Shown piece after piece: positions 1-12,500 of a DNA stretch of 64,000 nucleotides. The position numbers were made by a program, and so were the translations under genes. Within the stretch, counting starts at the first letter, position 1; each line of letters begins with the position of its first letter. The stretch covers positions 260,807-324,806 of the forward strand of contig VZTJ01000538.1 of assembly GCA_013397795.1 (NCBI GenBank). Reading direction: 5' to 3'. Source of the DNA: Orthonyx spaldingii (lineage: Eukaryota > Chordata > Aves > Passeriformes > Orthonychidae). Below the pieces are notes generated by a model. It made no database searches. It had not been told where the DNA came from and saw only the letters and a program-made list of their open reading frames with translations.

Positions 1-3000
1 ACAGTATCTCCAGCTCCAAGACACTAAAAACTGATTCTTTTATCAAAACTGGTCAAATGAGTGTTACTATTACCAAGGATATTCTAAAAAGTTAGTTCCA
101 TCTTTTGTTTCAAGAAATAAGCTTATATATACAACTGCATGGAAGACCAACACTTTACTTTGTCTTTGATAGCAACAAATAGGAATCTGATGCCTAGTGT
201 GGAAAACTTCTTGGAATATGAATCTGATGCTGCTTTCCAACCTGAGGTTTTTTGCTTACTGTAATGTCAAAGACCAGCATCTTTCAGAGATACAAGAAAA
301 GACAATCCAGCCTTTTAAGTACAGGCAAAAAATTCATGAACAGCAACAATACACAGATTCTCCGCAAGACAAATATAATCTGAATTTGTGGAAGATCTCT
401 GTCCCTATCTATGCCTAAGGATGTTGTTTATAGGCTAAAAATAAATGCCAAGGGTGACAAGACCAGATGCAGTCAAAGAAAAAACTGTAGCAAAACAAAG
501 ATAGAACTCATAGGGCTCTGTTTTGCACCAGAAAAAAATCCCTATACATGTGTAGATATTTATGAATTAACATCTATAAATTACAATTATGCATGTGCAC
601 AGGTAGGTAGATACTGAGAAAAAAACAATCTGAAACACAGAAGATGGCATCCAATGAACATATTAAAGCAAAAAAAAGATTCCATCAGTGTACAAGAATT
701 TAGAATGCATATTCTCTATATTCAAAGACAAGCAATACCTGCTTGAGAAGCCAGAGACAACTATGCCTCTGTGATGAATGAATAGATATTCCCTTTATAG
801 CAAAGAATGAGAATTAGAAGAGAATGAAGAGACTGAATATTCACAAGCACTGGGAAAGCACTGAATTGGAAAGAAAGAAAACAAATATATCTAGAAAAGA
901 AGCCAAATATGGAGAAATTATAAATATGGGCAGGTGGTATCAAATCAAACTAACAGTCAAATAACAAAGAATAATTAGTTTGAATTATTCTTATTTTTGC
1001 AGTAAGCAATGCTGAATGAGCAGTCCTTTCAGAAATGTAATTCCATTAACACAAGCTCCATGGTTGAAGACTGAGATGGGAATGTGTGTGCTATTACATT
1101 GCCCAAGATATCAGGATAGAACATAAATTTATGGGAAACAGATCATTGCCAGGACTAAACTCAATCTTTTCAGTACACAGAGGTAAACATCATCAGAGAA
1201 GGAGGAGCAAGAGATATTTGATGCCCCTGTGTAGAGATACTGACTCAGAAATCAATCAACTGAGTCACTACAAATAAGCATTTCTACTGAGAACACCTCT
1301 ACAGAAAAGTCATGACCAACAAGATGCATCATAGCAACAAATACAGTAAATTTATCTCCCTAAAGTGTGTGCAGACCATACAACTACTGTGCAAATTTGT
1401 TAGTAGAAGATCAAGCTTTCTATTTACCATCTAGCCATTTCAATGTTAAGACCTATAGGAAAATGTGATGGATCCGAAACAAGATCTTGAGAAAGCACTT
1501 GCTCCTCATGAAAGCAGACTCTGCAACCTGTTCTTGTTCAAGGGACTGCAATGACCAGCTCTAACCATTTCAGTAAACTTTGGACAGCCAGTCTTGAGAA
1601 ACATATATCCAGAACTTGACTTCCTACATCATCAATTCTGATCACTGTAGATGAGATGATAAACAACCGATTGGTTGCTGAGACTTATAGACTGCATTTC
1701 TCAACACAGCCATATGAAACTTTATGTGGTATTTGTAAAAGTGAGTAAATGGGACCAGGATACCAAAATATTTCACTGATGGGAAAAAAAAGCTAAATAT
1801 CTATTTTCCATTTAAGAAATTCACGGTCTTTTTAACACATCAAAAGTCACTGAATGTCATCTACACATTTACTGAATCTCACTTTGTTTTTAAAGCCTCT
1901 CCAAATTTCCGAAAGATTGACACATGAAAAGATGGAAAAAGGAACACACATTTAAAGCCACCCCACAGGCATAACAATCAGAAACAACACACTACAATTA
2001 CAGCAGCAGACTTGCTGCTGGTTTCAAGTGTCTAAGCCTTCAGCCAGGTCCTCAGTGCTTCAGGCTTACATGACCATTTGTAAAATAAAATTGATGACAT
2101 ATTCAGTTTTAAACATAACATACATTGATCTCCTCTGGAGGTAGAGTACATGGCACTGATCTGAGCACTCATGATACAGACAGCAAGTTGTGACTGATAA
2201 AAAGCATTGTTCTTAAATGCTCTTGACAGGACTAAGAAAGCAGATGCAAGGTGACAGAAATTAGAAGGGATTGAGAGTTGGGGATATATTTTGAGGTAGC
2301 TGGCTCAACAAATAGAAAACAATTTTGTACAGATTGCCTGACTCTTGCTGCATTCACTTGCTTCTGAGAGGGAAAAGCCAGCAATTACCTAGATACTCAC
2401 TGGAAAGTTTAAACTCTTAAACTATGTATCACTGAACATTCTGTTTCCACTGGCTATCAAAAATCCGCTGCATTTAAATGTGAAAACAGATTATTTTCCC
2501 CCAGCAGTCAGCTGTGGACTAGAGAGATCAGTGGATTTTTTGCTATCATGAGATTATGCATAGTAAGGGTTTGGTAATCCAAAATGGACTACAAGCATCA
2601 GCTGCTTTTGCTTGAGCCTGACAGATGTTGCTCATTAGTTGTGAGTAAGCCATTCAGCACTAGAAGAGAATTCCACTCAGATGATGATGGATGGTGGTAG
2701 TAAACTGTGCTAGAATAAACTAAACAAAATTCATAACAAAATACCCAGAACCAGAAAGTACTCAATACCCTGGCTTTCATTTTTACACATGTAGCCTAGA
2801 ACACAGGAATATTGAGCCAAAAAAAATAGCGTTTCACTGAGCATGGACCAGGCTTCCCAAGGGTAAGGATACCTTGTTTCTCTAGCATGCACCACCCTTC
2901 AGTCCCTTTCTCTGGAGAGCGAGAGAGCAGTGCTTTGTGTTGTTTTTGGAGGAAGGAATCTAGCATGCACTGGATATTAGACATAAGTTAATTTCTGCAT

Positions 3001-4500
3001 AAAAGGATATGAAAAAAAAAAAGCAAATGCCTGTTTGCTACTACTTTAGCACAACAAAAAGAGTTGATTGAGATACATCACCTTACATTCAGCAGATCTG
3101 CACTCCTTTAGCTATTTTGATATCCAGTTACACTCAAGACTTTGAGAGAATTAAAAAAATGTGTCTTTTTTTACTGACAATAGAGATGAGAAAAGAGCAA
3201 TTTCAGCTGCCTGCTTTAGTCATAATTTCATATTTCTAATAAATCAAGAAACCCTAAGTTTTAGGTGGAAGGCATTATTTGATTTTTCAGCTCATTGATT
3301 TGTCTCATTCAAAACTTTCCAAGATTCTTGCAAGTTTTTATTCACAAAAGGCATTACTGAAAATAAATCAGTGTTATTGATGTTTGACAAGCCATCAGAT
3401 AAAACTCATTCTCAAAACACAATAGATTATCTCAATACCAACATTCATCAGATCTCTCAAAAGACATGATCTCAGTTTTAAAAATCTTCCAAGAAAACAT
3501 CATCATCTAAGTCCTCTAACAGTCAGCTGGAAGACGAAATTAAAACATATTGTAGAGAACTGGAAATGTAAGACGTAAGCATAGGTTTTCCTTTTCTTCC
3601 CCCAAGGTTACCTGAAGATATTTTTTACTTACATCTTTATAGGAATGCATGAGTGTTCTCAGCTTGCAAACTAAATATAAATGTATGCATAAGCTTGGAA
3701 GGTAACGTAACACTCTATTTGTGCTTTACATTTAAACAAAAGCACATTGATTAAAATTTTTATTTGGGGGGAATAAAGTTTATGCAATCAGAGGGCACAA
3801 TTTTAAATGCTGGTACAGCTTGCTTCAAACTGCACAAAAAACATTACCTCTATTTACTTCTTCACAGTACCAGAGCACCATGTTGCTTCCAGTACACTAC
3901 TTTCACAAAAAGACGTGTGTATTTAGAAACGTACTCAATGGCAAGATACAAATATTGAACATATTTAGAAGGAAAGCCTGAATAATCAGAAAAGTCATTA
4001 AGAGTACTTATGTGTTTAAAAACACACAAGTTTTTACAATGTGTTGTCCTGAGCTCTTACAGCACAGACACTAAGTGAACAATTCCCATTGATTATGTCA
4101 CTAATGTTGCTTAATAACATCACTCTTCTCTTCATGACCACAATCATATAATTCAGTGAAAACACAGAAGAAAAATATCTAAATGATAATTGCTTGTTAC
4201 TGATTGAAAGCAACTCAAAGAAGAGAGATGACATTCCCCATCTCAGAAATGTTTAGATCCCCACATTACAAGTCCTCTGAATCTCATCTAGATCACCACA
4301 GATTTTGTTGTCTATATGCAACAGCTGTGCCTTAACTAGAGAAGCAGAAAATAACATGACAATGCATGAAAGTAACAACACTGCTATATGACCATTCATT
4401 TTCTGTATTACAGGGATTTTTCAGAAAGAGAAGGAGCAAATACTTTACATCTTTGTTTCTCTATACCCACAGGGTTATGAACCAGAAATCAGTATCTGAC
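1..4500. other. non-coding AT-rich stretch, no recognisable repeat
   Basis: No coding exon, RNA gene or interspersed repeat was recognised here. Open frames are short (at most about 73 codons), lie on both strands and show no protein-like composition or convincing splice flanks. Only short A-runs are present. It could be intergenic or part of a large intron; the sequence does not distinguish these. Confidence 0.6.
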
Positions 4501-5224
4501 TGGATATATTTGGGTTTGCATGGCAAGGTTTTGGTACTGAGGAGGCTATAGGAGTGGATTCTGTGAGAAGCTGCCAGAAGCTTCCCCGAGTCTGCAGGGC
4601 CAATGCCAGCTGGATCCAAGATGGACCTGCTGCTGTCCAAGGCCATCAGAGATAGTGATAGTGCCTCTGGGATAACAGATGTGACAAGGGGGAAAAGTTA
4701 CTGTCCGAATGCAGCCAGAGAGTTGATCGAGAAAATCTGAGAGCAACAGCCCTGCAGACACCAAGATCAGTGAAGAAGGAGCTGGAGTAGTGTTCCAGGT
4801 ACAGGAGCAGGGATTCCCCCTCAGCCTGTGGAGAAGATCACAGTGAGGCAGCTGTGACCTGCAGCCCATAGAGGTCTGTGGCAGAACAGGTTTCCACCTG
4901 CAGCCCATTGAGGAACCCAGGCCCCAGAGCAGGATTCACCTGCTCTGCCCAAAGGACACTGTGACTCTGTGGTGAGCCTGCGCTTGAGCAGGCTTCTGGC
5001 ACAACCATGCTTAAGCACGTGGAAAGGATTATTTTAGTAATGAAGTAATTTCTCCAAGCTGAGTCTGCTTTGCCCGTAATGGTAATTGCTGAGTGATCTC
5101 CCCCTGCCCTTATCTTGACACTCGGGTCTTTCATTGTATTTTCTCTCCCCTGTCCAGCTGAGGAGGAAGGTGACAGAGCAGCTTGGCTGGGTACCTTGAA
5201 TAGTACCAGGGTCAATCCACCACA
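4501..5224 (+). mobile_element. solo LTR of an avian endogenous retrovirus, internally deleted
   Basis: This segment matches, from memory, a common LTR family in Neoaves genomes. It begins TGGATATATT, followed by the block GTTTGCATGGCAAGGTTTTGG. Next come GAGAAGCTGCCAGAAGCTTC and a run with the family's 'CTGCAGCCCAT' and 'GAGCAGG' units at about 4850-5000. The 3' block with TGAGTGATCTCC and TTTTCTCTCCCCTGTCCAGC ends in CCACCACA at 5224. The ends fit the TG...CA rule of retroviral LTRs. The 'GAGCAGG' units are few, and the join at about 5005-5040 passes abruptly into the 3' block. This indicates an internal deletion relative to fuller copies. No gag, pol or env remnant lies on either side, so it reads as a solo LTR. 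No clear target-site duplication was found. Open frames on the - strand here are antisense shadows. The exact family name needs a repeat-library search. Confidence 0.8.
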
Positions 5225-8200
5225 TTAGGTCAAACAATTTTTGGACTATTTCAACACAAAGTGCTCCTTCAGCACACTGGCTAGAAGTGCTTGCTGATAC
5301 TGCTTCTCAGACTTAACCTTATGAATTCCTTCAACTCCTCAGAACACCCCCTGTGGAAGTAATCAGCTTCTGTCCTGCTCTGAAGCAGTTTCATTTAACT
5401 TGATACAAGAATGACTGACTTCTTATAGTTACAAAGTGATTGGGTTTTGTTATTCTTAGGTTTGATAGAACTATTAATAAAGCCCCTTTGCACAGATGAG
5501 CTGTACCCAAAAGAAACCCTATGGATTATCAAAGTCTCAAATCCAATCCGGTAGATTTCGCCTCAAAACTTTTCACAAAAGCAATGACCCATGTAGCAAG
5601 GGCAATTTATAAGCTTCAGATACAGCTCTTATTTTGTCAAGAGCTGGGGTGAGATGATACTGAACAATACCAGATTGGATCCAAGCCTTGGTAACCAATC
5701 TCTAAATACCAATCAGAAAGTCCAGATTTTCCCCTGTCCATTTCACATTTTTTGGTTTGTATTTAGTTACAAGCAGATGAGTACTATGCCAGAAGGCACT
5801 CCATATTCTTAGTCTTACACATCTTTTGAGATTTTTTTTACACCTCTTTTACAGCTGATCAAGAGTTTAGATGCACCTAAAAGCACTGTAGTTCATCTAC
5901 ATAACCCTAAGAGGCACGTTTTGATTTTTGCTGTGATTTTGACTGACCAAGATTTTGCCACTTCACCTGATAAGTAAAGGCCACAATACTGTGCAAAGGC
6001 TCAAACAATATAATTAAGAAAGATAAACAGTGTGATAACTTTTAGCAGGCACCTCTGAAGCTGCATACACCTGGTAATGACCTTTAAGGGTCTTTCAATG
6101 CATCTGAAAATATGTGCATCAACAAAGGCCATTGATTTACTCTTTTCTTTTTGGACAAGGGGAAATACTCTAACATTCTGGTTCTGCTCAGTTACTCATT
6201 TCAAACACATGATAACGTGCTTAATATTTAGGTATCATAAAAATGGCACAAAAATACTTCAGTCTTGGTGTTTTGGGTTTTTTTTTTCAATAATAATGTT
6301 TGCAGTTCTGTAAAGGGTATCAGCTAGAGACATAATTACAAAACAACTGTATATCATACAAAAAAGTTTTTCTAGGAAGATAAAGGATCATCTTTCCAAG
6401 TATAATGCATTTGAGCCAGTTTTCATATATACAAAAGTTATCAACAATATAAATTGTCATGGCAAAAAATTGCCATTAACTGAACAAAAACTTTGTAATC
6501 TTGATGGGTTTTATACTATGCAAATGATGAATCCATTTACTTTATTAATAAAACATCATTGTATTACACAGAGACACATTTTGCACTTGTGTTTTTGAGC
6601 TATTTTTAAATTAGGTTAGATTTGACAAGGGACTATTTGTGGTAATGTGGTAATTAAGATTTGAACAGATGTCAGCACTAATAAGGGATTCAAATGAGGT
6701 GTAGGGAGATAAATGTACTCTTTTAGCTGTGCTGGCACACCAGGCATCATGGGAGGAGATGACAGCACTTCGTTTTTCAGGAGAGCTTCTGGAAAACTGT
6801 CCAGTAACTCAGGTTTTCTGATATTATTCACTCATTTTGCATCATGTTTCAGAACCTCTTAATTTTAAAATAAATTACTGTTCTATCAATATTTATGACA
6901 TTAAATAATTTGATTGATATCTTATAATTGCAACAGTCTTTTATAACAGAAATTATTATCTTTTGTGCTATTGCTCATCACTTTAAAAAATACCCTATAC
7001 CTAGATTTTCTCAGTCTCTCTGTTACAATAGGTTGCTTAAGCACATAATGCTGTGAGCAATACTTTCAGAAATTACAAGCTAAATTCAGAGACAGGTCCT
7101 TGTTTTAAATTCAGTTCAAATAAACCAGTATTTACACTGTGTACACTAAACTAGAATAAGAAGTACATAAATTTGCCATTAGCTAATAAAGATAAACAAA
7201 GATGAGCTGATTATTTAATCTGCAGTGCCTCATTTAACCTGTATCTACACTGGTAAGTAAACCTGGTGAGACATCATTCTCTGCCCCCGAAACTAACTGC
7301 TGCTCCAGGTGCCAAACTCTCCAAACCCTCAAATCAATACAGCCATTTCCAAGCAAATTTGGCAGTGGTGACCAGCCACTCTTAAGTCCTGAATTTTGTT
7401 GATGCACTGGTAGCTGACATAAGCAATACCACATTCTGGATGCCAGTGCTCTAAGAAATGCCTTGGCCCTTTCCTTACATGAAGTTAGCAAATCCCTCTG
7501 TCTATTTACTGAAATATTGTCGACATCTCCCCTATCTCACAGCATAAGCTAATAATATTATTTATTTAAAAAAAATTATAAAATTCCCCATTGATTTTTC
7601 CATTGTTGATATTTTTCCAAAGGTGTCTTCAACGGAGTTTGGATTGAGTTAAAGAAACAGTATAAGAAGCTGTATCGAAAAGGAAGGTTGGTTGGCTGTT
7701 TTTAAAAATCTCTTATTAGAGAAAAACTATCCTGTTCTCTTTTTATTCCATTTCTCATAACACATTTCACAACTACATTCATAGCATCATATTAAGAACC
7801 TCTTTCATTTAGAATGTCTCTTTACAATTTTCATGTCTCATTACAAACTCAGAAACAAGAAGATCCATGAATTTGACCCATAACAGTTTATGCAAATGTA
7901 TTTCAACCCATCAAGCATTCATTATACTTTTAAAATAGAAAAATAACAGATTAACATACAACAACAAATTGCCTCATTACCATGCAAAAACTGGCATGTG
8001 TCTAAGCAACAACCTCTCTGCAAAGTAAATTTATACTTCTGACCCTGTAATCACTTTCACTCAGAATTAAAGGCAAGAAGAGTACTAATACAAGGCTTAG
8101 GACATTTAAACTAGTTGTTGGAACTTGCTCCTGTCTTATGCAGAAATCATGATGCGCAGATTAGATTATACGCACTATTAAGTCAAGCTTCATGACTCTA

Positions 8201-8388
8201 TACAATTTCTGGAAATAGAGAGAAAGCTGAAACAGTGTTCAATAAGAATATTAAATAAAAGTGTGTCTGAAAGAACAGAAATTTCTAGGGGAAAAAAAGC
8301 AAATTCACACAGCATTTCAAATTATTATTGGGCACTAGTAAAAAGATAATGATTCTTCTCAATGAACATAGAACTGGTTCTTACTCAC

Positions 8389-8393
8389 TTTTT

Positions 8394-8424
<31 letters not shown>
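8389..8424. repeat. poly-T tract (poly-A on - strand)
   Basis: A run of T interrupted once by C at 8395, with 29 uninterrupted T at 8396-8424. It could be the poly-A tail of a retrocopy inserted on the - strand. However, the sequence on its higher-coordinate side (8425-9300) shows no recognisable gene or repeat body, so a simple homopolymer is the safer call. Confidence 0.9.
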
Positions 8425-8426
<2 letters not shown>

Positions 8427-9525
8427 TAATGGGCAATAAGGTATAGGTTAACTTAAAAGTAACATGTTAAGAATGTGTCAAATTTCAGAAATACTGCCAT
8501 CTGCCTAAAAATCTTCCAGACTACCAAGTACATGAAACATGACCAGACTGTTCTGGACCACAACACTCTGAAAGACACATCCTGGCATTATGTGCCAAAA
8601 ACTATCAGAATGTGCCAGACAAGTGTGCTGATATTTTCTAATCTAATAAGCAACCTGAGTCCCAAAGAGGTAAGAGAAGGCTATGGGCAAAATGTTTATA
8701 GGATTTGTGAAAAAACTGTTCTGGAATAATAGCATACAAATAGACAAAGTCTGAAACTCTGTCTGGAAAATCACACAAAAATACAATCCACATTACATTC
8801 CTTTGTAACAGTTTACAGACACTAGTTCTTGTTTAATGTGTATGAAGAAGCTGACAGAAACCTCAGTCTGCTATGGGCAATGCTATGGACATATAATGCA
8901 AAGTACTGTGAGAAATATTCCTGAGAAAGAAAAGCAAATAGGATTTAAAAATCTACATTCAAACCAAAAAGACCCAAAAAGCAGCTCATGTATGACAAGC
9001 AATACAAACTGCAGCAAGGGAAACAAGTCTAAACATATCAGCAGTGCTCAGATTTGGAAGAAAGTGCAAATGCTCTCATCTTTGTAAGGATCAAAAACCA
9101 AACATCAAAACACAGCAAAGCAAGTATGGCAATAGAAAAAAAAATGATAAGAAAAGTAACATTAGTCCAGTGAAGTTCTTCACAGAGGACTGGACAAATA
9201 TTGCAACAGAAAATTATCAGCTTAACAGTGTGAACGGATATGAGAAGTTTATTATTTTCTGGTTAGACTGACACAGAGGCCCATATGTGCCAGGTACAGC
9301 AATATTAGGAGTGAACAGCCATGGGCAAGCAGAAGCGTTAAGAACTGATAATGTTCTTACTAAGAGCATTTGATTGAAACAAAAGATACATTAAAAAATG
9401 GGAAAAGGCAAGATTTGCAAGAGAAAGGAAAAATCAGTACTAGGCTCAAACCCACGTAGTTTCTGTCATGAAGGTGCTGAACACAGCAGAGGGAAAATGA
9501 GAAGCTTTATTTTATTTATAGAAAG

Positions 9526-9542
9526 ATATATATATATATATA
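9526..9542. repeat. (AT)n microsatellite
   Basis: About eight uninterrupted AT units lie in A+T-rich surroundings. The tract is short and probably only moderately polymorphic. Confidence 0.85.
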
Positions 9543-12500
9543 AAAATTAAGGTGCCAGTTATTGCTACCAAGTGCTAAATATATGTCACTGTCCCATTTC
9601 AATACCACAGCTGCAAACAGCAGAGGTGTCACAGACATGCAGTCCTCACTCATGGAGACATCTACCATGAAGAGTTACAAAACAATTCTCTAGTTCCATA
9701 AATAGGCAGAGAAAGAAATCAAAAAACCTGCTGGTTTTCAACTAATCTCCCTCAGATTAGCAACAGTTAAAAGATATCAAGGAAAGCTGCCAGACTAATT
9801 GGCATTTGCCAAGGACTAATGTTTTGGGAGTCCGGAAACTTCATATGGTGTTGCAGGCTTCCGTCTTTCAAACTAAGGGTATGAAGAGTCTTTGACATAC
9901 AAACACTGATCATTACTAATTATAAATATTTTTAAGTAGGAAAAGAAGACACAAAGGACTGTTTCTGCCAAGAATGAGGAAACCTGTTGCACATAACACA
10001 GACCAGTCTATGTGCTTCAGATGCAGGACTGCTGCTTTTGGCTTTGCATAACAGCTGAGCATGGTAAAAAGCAGGCAAACACTTAAAATAAGCAAGAGAT
10101 TAGAATTAGCAAGCAACAATTGTTTTGGATTATTCTGTTACATCAAGATGTGAAAATATTTTTAAAGTTGTTATTGTTACTGCTAAACAGTAATTGAGCT
10201 AAAACAGAAGTATTGCAGCACATTTGAGTTCAGTTTTGGGGTCTGCAACACACTCTCTTTGAAGTCTAGGTCTCCAGTCCTGACGCAATAATGAAAAAAT
10301 TTCAAAATTTTAAGTTTTTCTGAATTTCTGCATCTGAAGCTAGTTGTCCTGGTTACAGAATACCAAAACCTCAAGTATTCACCAGGGAAAAAATATCTCT
10401 GAAAATCTCAAAATAAAAATACCCCTTCACACACAAACTACCTGTTGGGTTTTTTTCCTTATTTACAGGTCTGATCTAAGTATCACACATTGCTATGTCA
10501 AATCCTGAAACTTGTTCACCTGTTGATAACCACACGCTGTTGGGGTCATTTAGATAAACTAGCAGCTCTTGATCAAATTGAAATACACCTTATACAGAAG
10601 ATATTGTACTGTTAAATTTTGACAACACTTGAGAAAATAACTGAGAAATCTATTTGTAGTTCCTTAGTGAGTGCTGCAATACAATGACAGTTTTTTCTCA
10701 GTCATTTCCAATGGATAATTGCTCACACTCTGAAGAGTTTCTGGACTCCCAATAGATCACTGCTATAACATCTGTTTCCTCAGTGTTCATTTCACTGCCC
10801 TTTGCAAGGTAATTATTCTACCAATCACTCTGTTTTCAGCAAGGTAAAGAACTTTTTTACATAATTCTTGTTTCTCTGGCCTCCATTACACACAGACAAC
10901 CTAACTCATGGTGGAAAGATGGCATTTACACACAGTTACATCTTTTTATTCTCTTTTGCAGTTCAATTCAGGCAGACAGATTTCCACCTTGTACCTTTTG
11001 GCCTGGCAAAAACTGCAAACACACTGTATCCCATGATAATCCTCTTGTCCTGCTTCCTCCATGTGTCTTCCCCCGTCACATTATTTTATTTCCTATTAAT
11101 GATTAATAGCAAGAGTACCCATCTCTCTTCTATTTCTCTTCCAAGCTGCTTCAAGTACCATAGATTATGAATATTGTAGTTTCTTTTAAAGGGGGAAAAA
11201 CACCCCACAAAGCAAAAGCCCTACTACTTTTGCATTAAGCATTTAAAGCACACATATTTAAAATGCCAGTAACGTCATGATATCCCTAATTCAGAACTTA
11301 ATTTTTCATATGGTATTACATTAGCCAGTTCACAAAGATACTTTCTACATTATCCAAGACAAGCATAAAAACACCCACCACCCAAAGAAACAAAAAGTCC
11401 ATGAAACATACACCCTCAACCCCCACACCCAATCATCAAAATTACCACCCTCTCCAGGTCCTGAAATGTAAAATAATTTAAAAATCATAAAACAAACAAA
11501 CAAAATAATTGGTTTTGTTTTCCCTCTGGCCACAGGTTTAGTGTAACATTTTGGAAAATTCCCTCAGTCCTGTCATTTTAAGGAAGTCTGCTAACATCAG
11601 CATATTATTCCCACACAAAATGTTACTACTGCTATGTCTCTCAGAAACATATAGAAACTTTCCTTGATTTCCCAAATTTATCTTGATCTTCTCATCTTCC
11701 CAAATACAGCATGATCCTCTTTGACCTCCAGATTTCTGTTGCAGTGCCTGAATTTCTGTACGCATCACAGTGATGTGAACCTGGAGATTTCCAGGATCAT
11801 CATAAGCAGGATTTTCTGACTAGTACCTAGGATCCTGAAGCAGCATCCATGCAGTGTGGGCTGGAAAGAGCTTTTTCCTAGGTTACAACTTTACTGTCCC
11901 TCTGTATATCCCCAGGTATCATTTGACCTAATAATTGCTGTCTCATACAATGAGCAACAAGAAGTGAAAAGCTCTGTGTGAAGACCTGAGTAAAATGCAC
12001 AGAAGCTAATGGATTTCCAGCTGGTAATGATATATATATTTGACATAGTTTGCTGAGACTCATATAACATTTTTTTAATTAAGCCAAAAACCAAATACTA
12101 TGAAGACAGCAAATGCTCTTAGCAGTGAAAAATGCTGAACTAGAAGAATAGCACTAAAATCAGCTGGCAGTTTTAATTATATGTGACTTTGCTTATAAAG
12201 AAAATCAGAAATTCAGTGTCTATGTAACATTTCCACAGGCTGAATTTTAACAACTCTATATACAATGGTTCCAGATATTTCTGGATGAGCAATATTGTTA
12301 TGAATTACAAGATAAAAGATGATTCTCACAAATTCTGGGAAGCACAGACAAATTCTTTGCTTTGCTCTTTGACATGCAAAGCACAGTGCTTCACTCTCTC
12401 TCTTGCTATAGCTACCTGAACAAGCTAGGAAGCCTGCCATAATCTGCTATCCAAATATGGCACAGTCTGTGTACATTTTTGACTGAATGTAGCCCTAAGT

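Noticed and set aside
4546..5237. Several - strand open frames of 65-125 codons
   Set aside because: They lie antisense within a recognised LTR, whose G+C-richer sequence has fewer stops.
7234..7491. 85-codon - strand open frame of fairly balanced composition
   Set aside because: No family recognised and no convincing splice acceptor upstream; of chance length.
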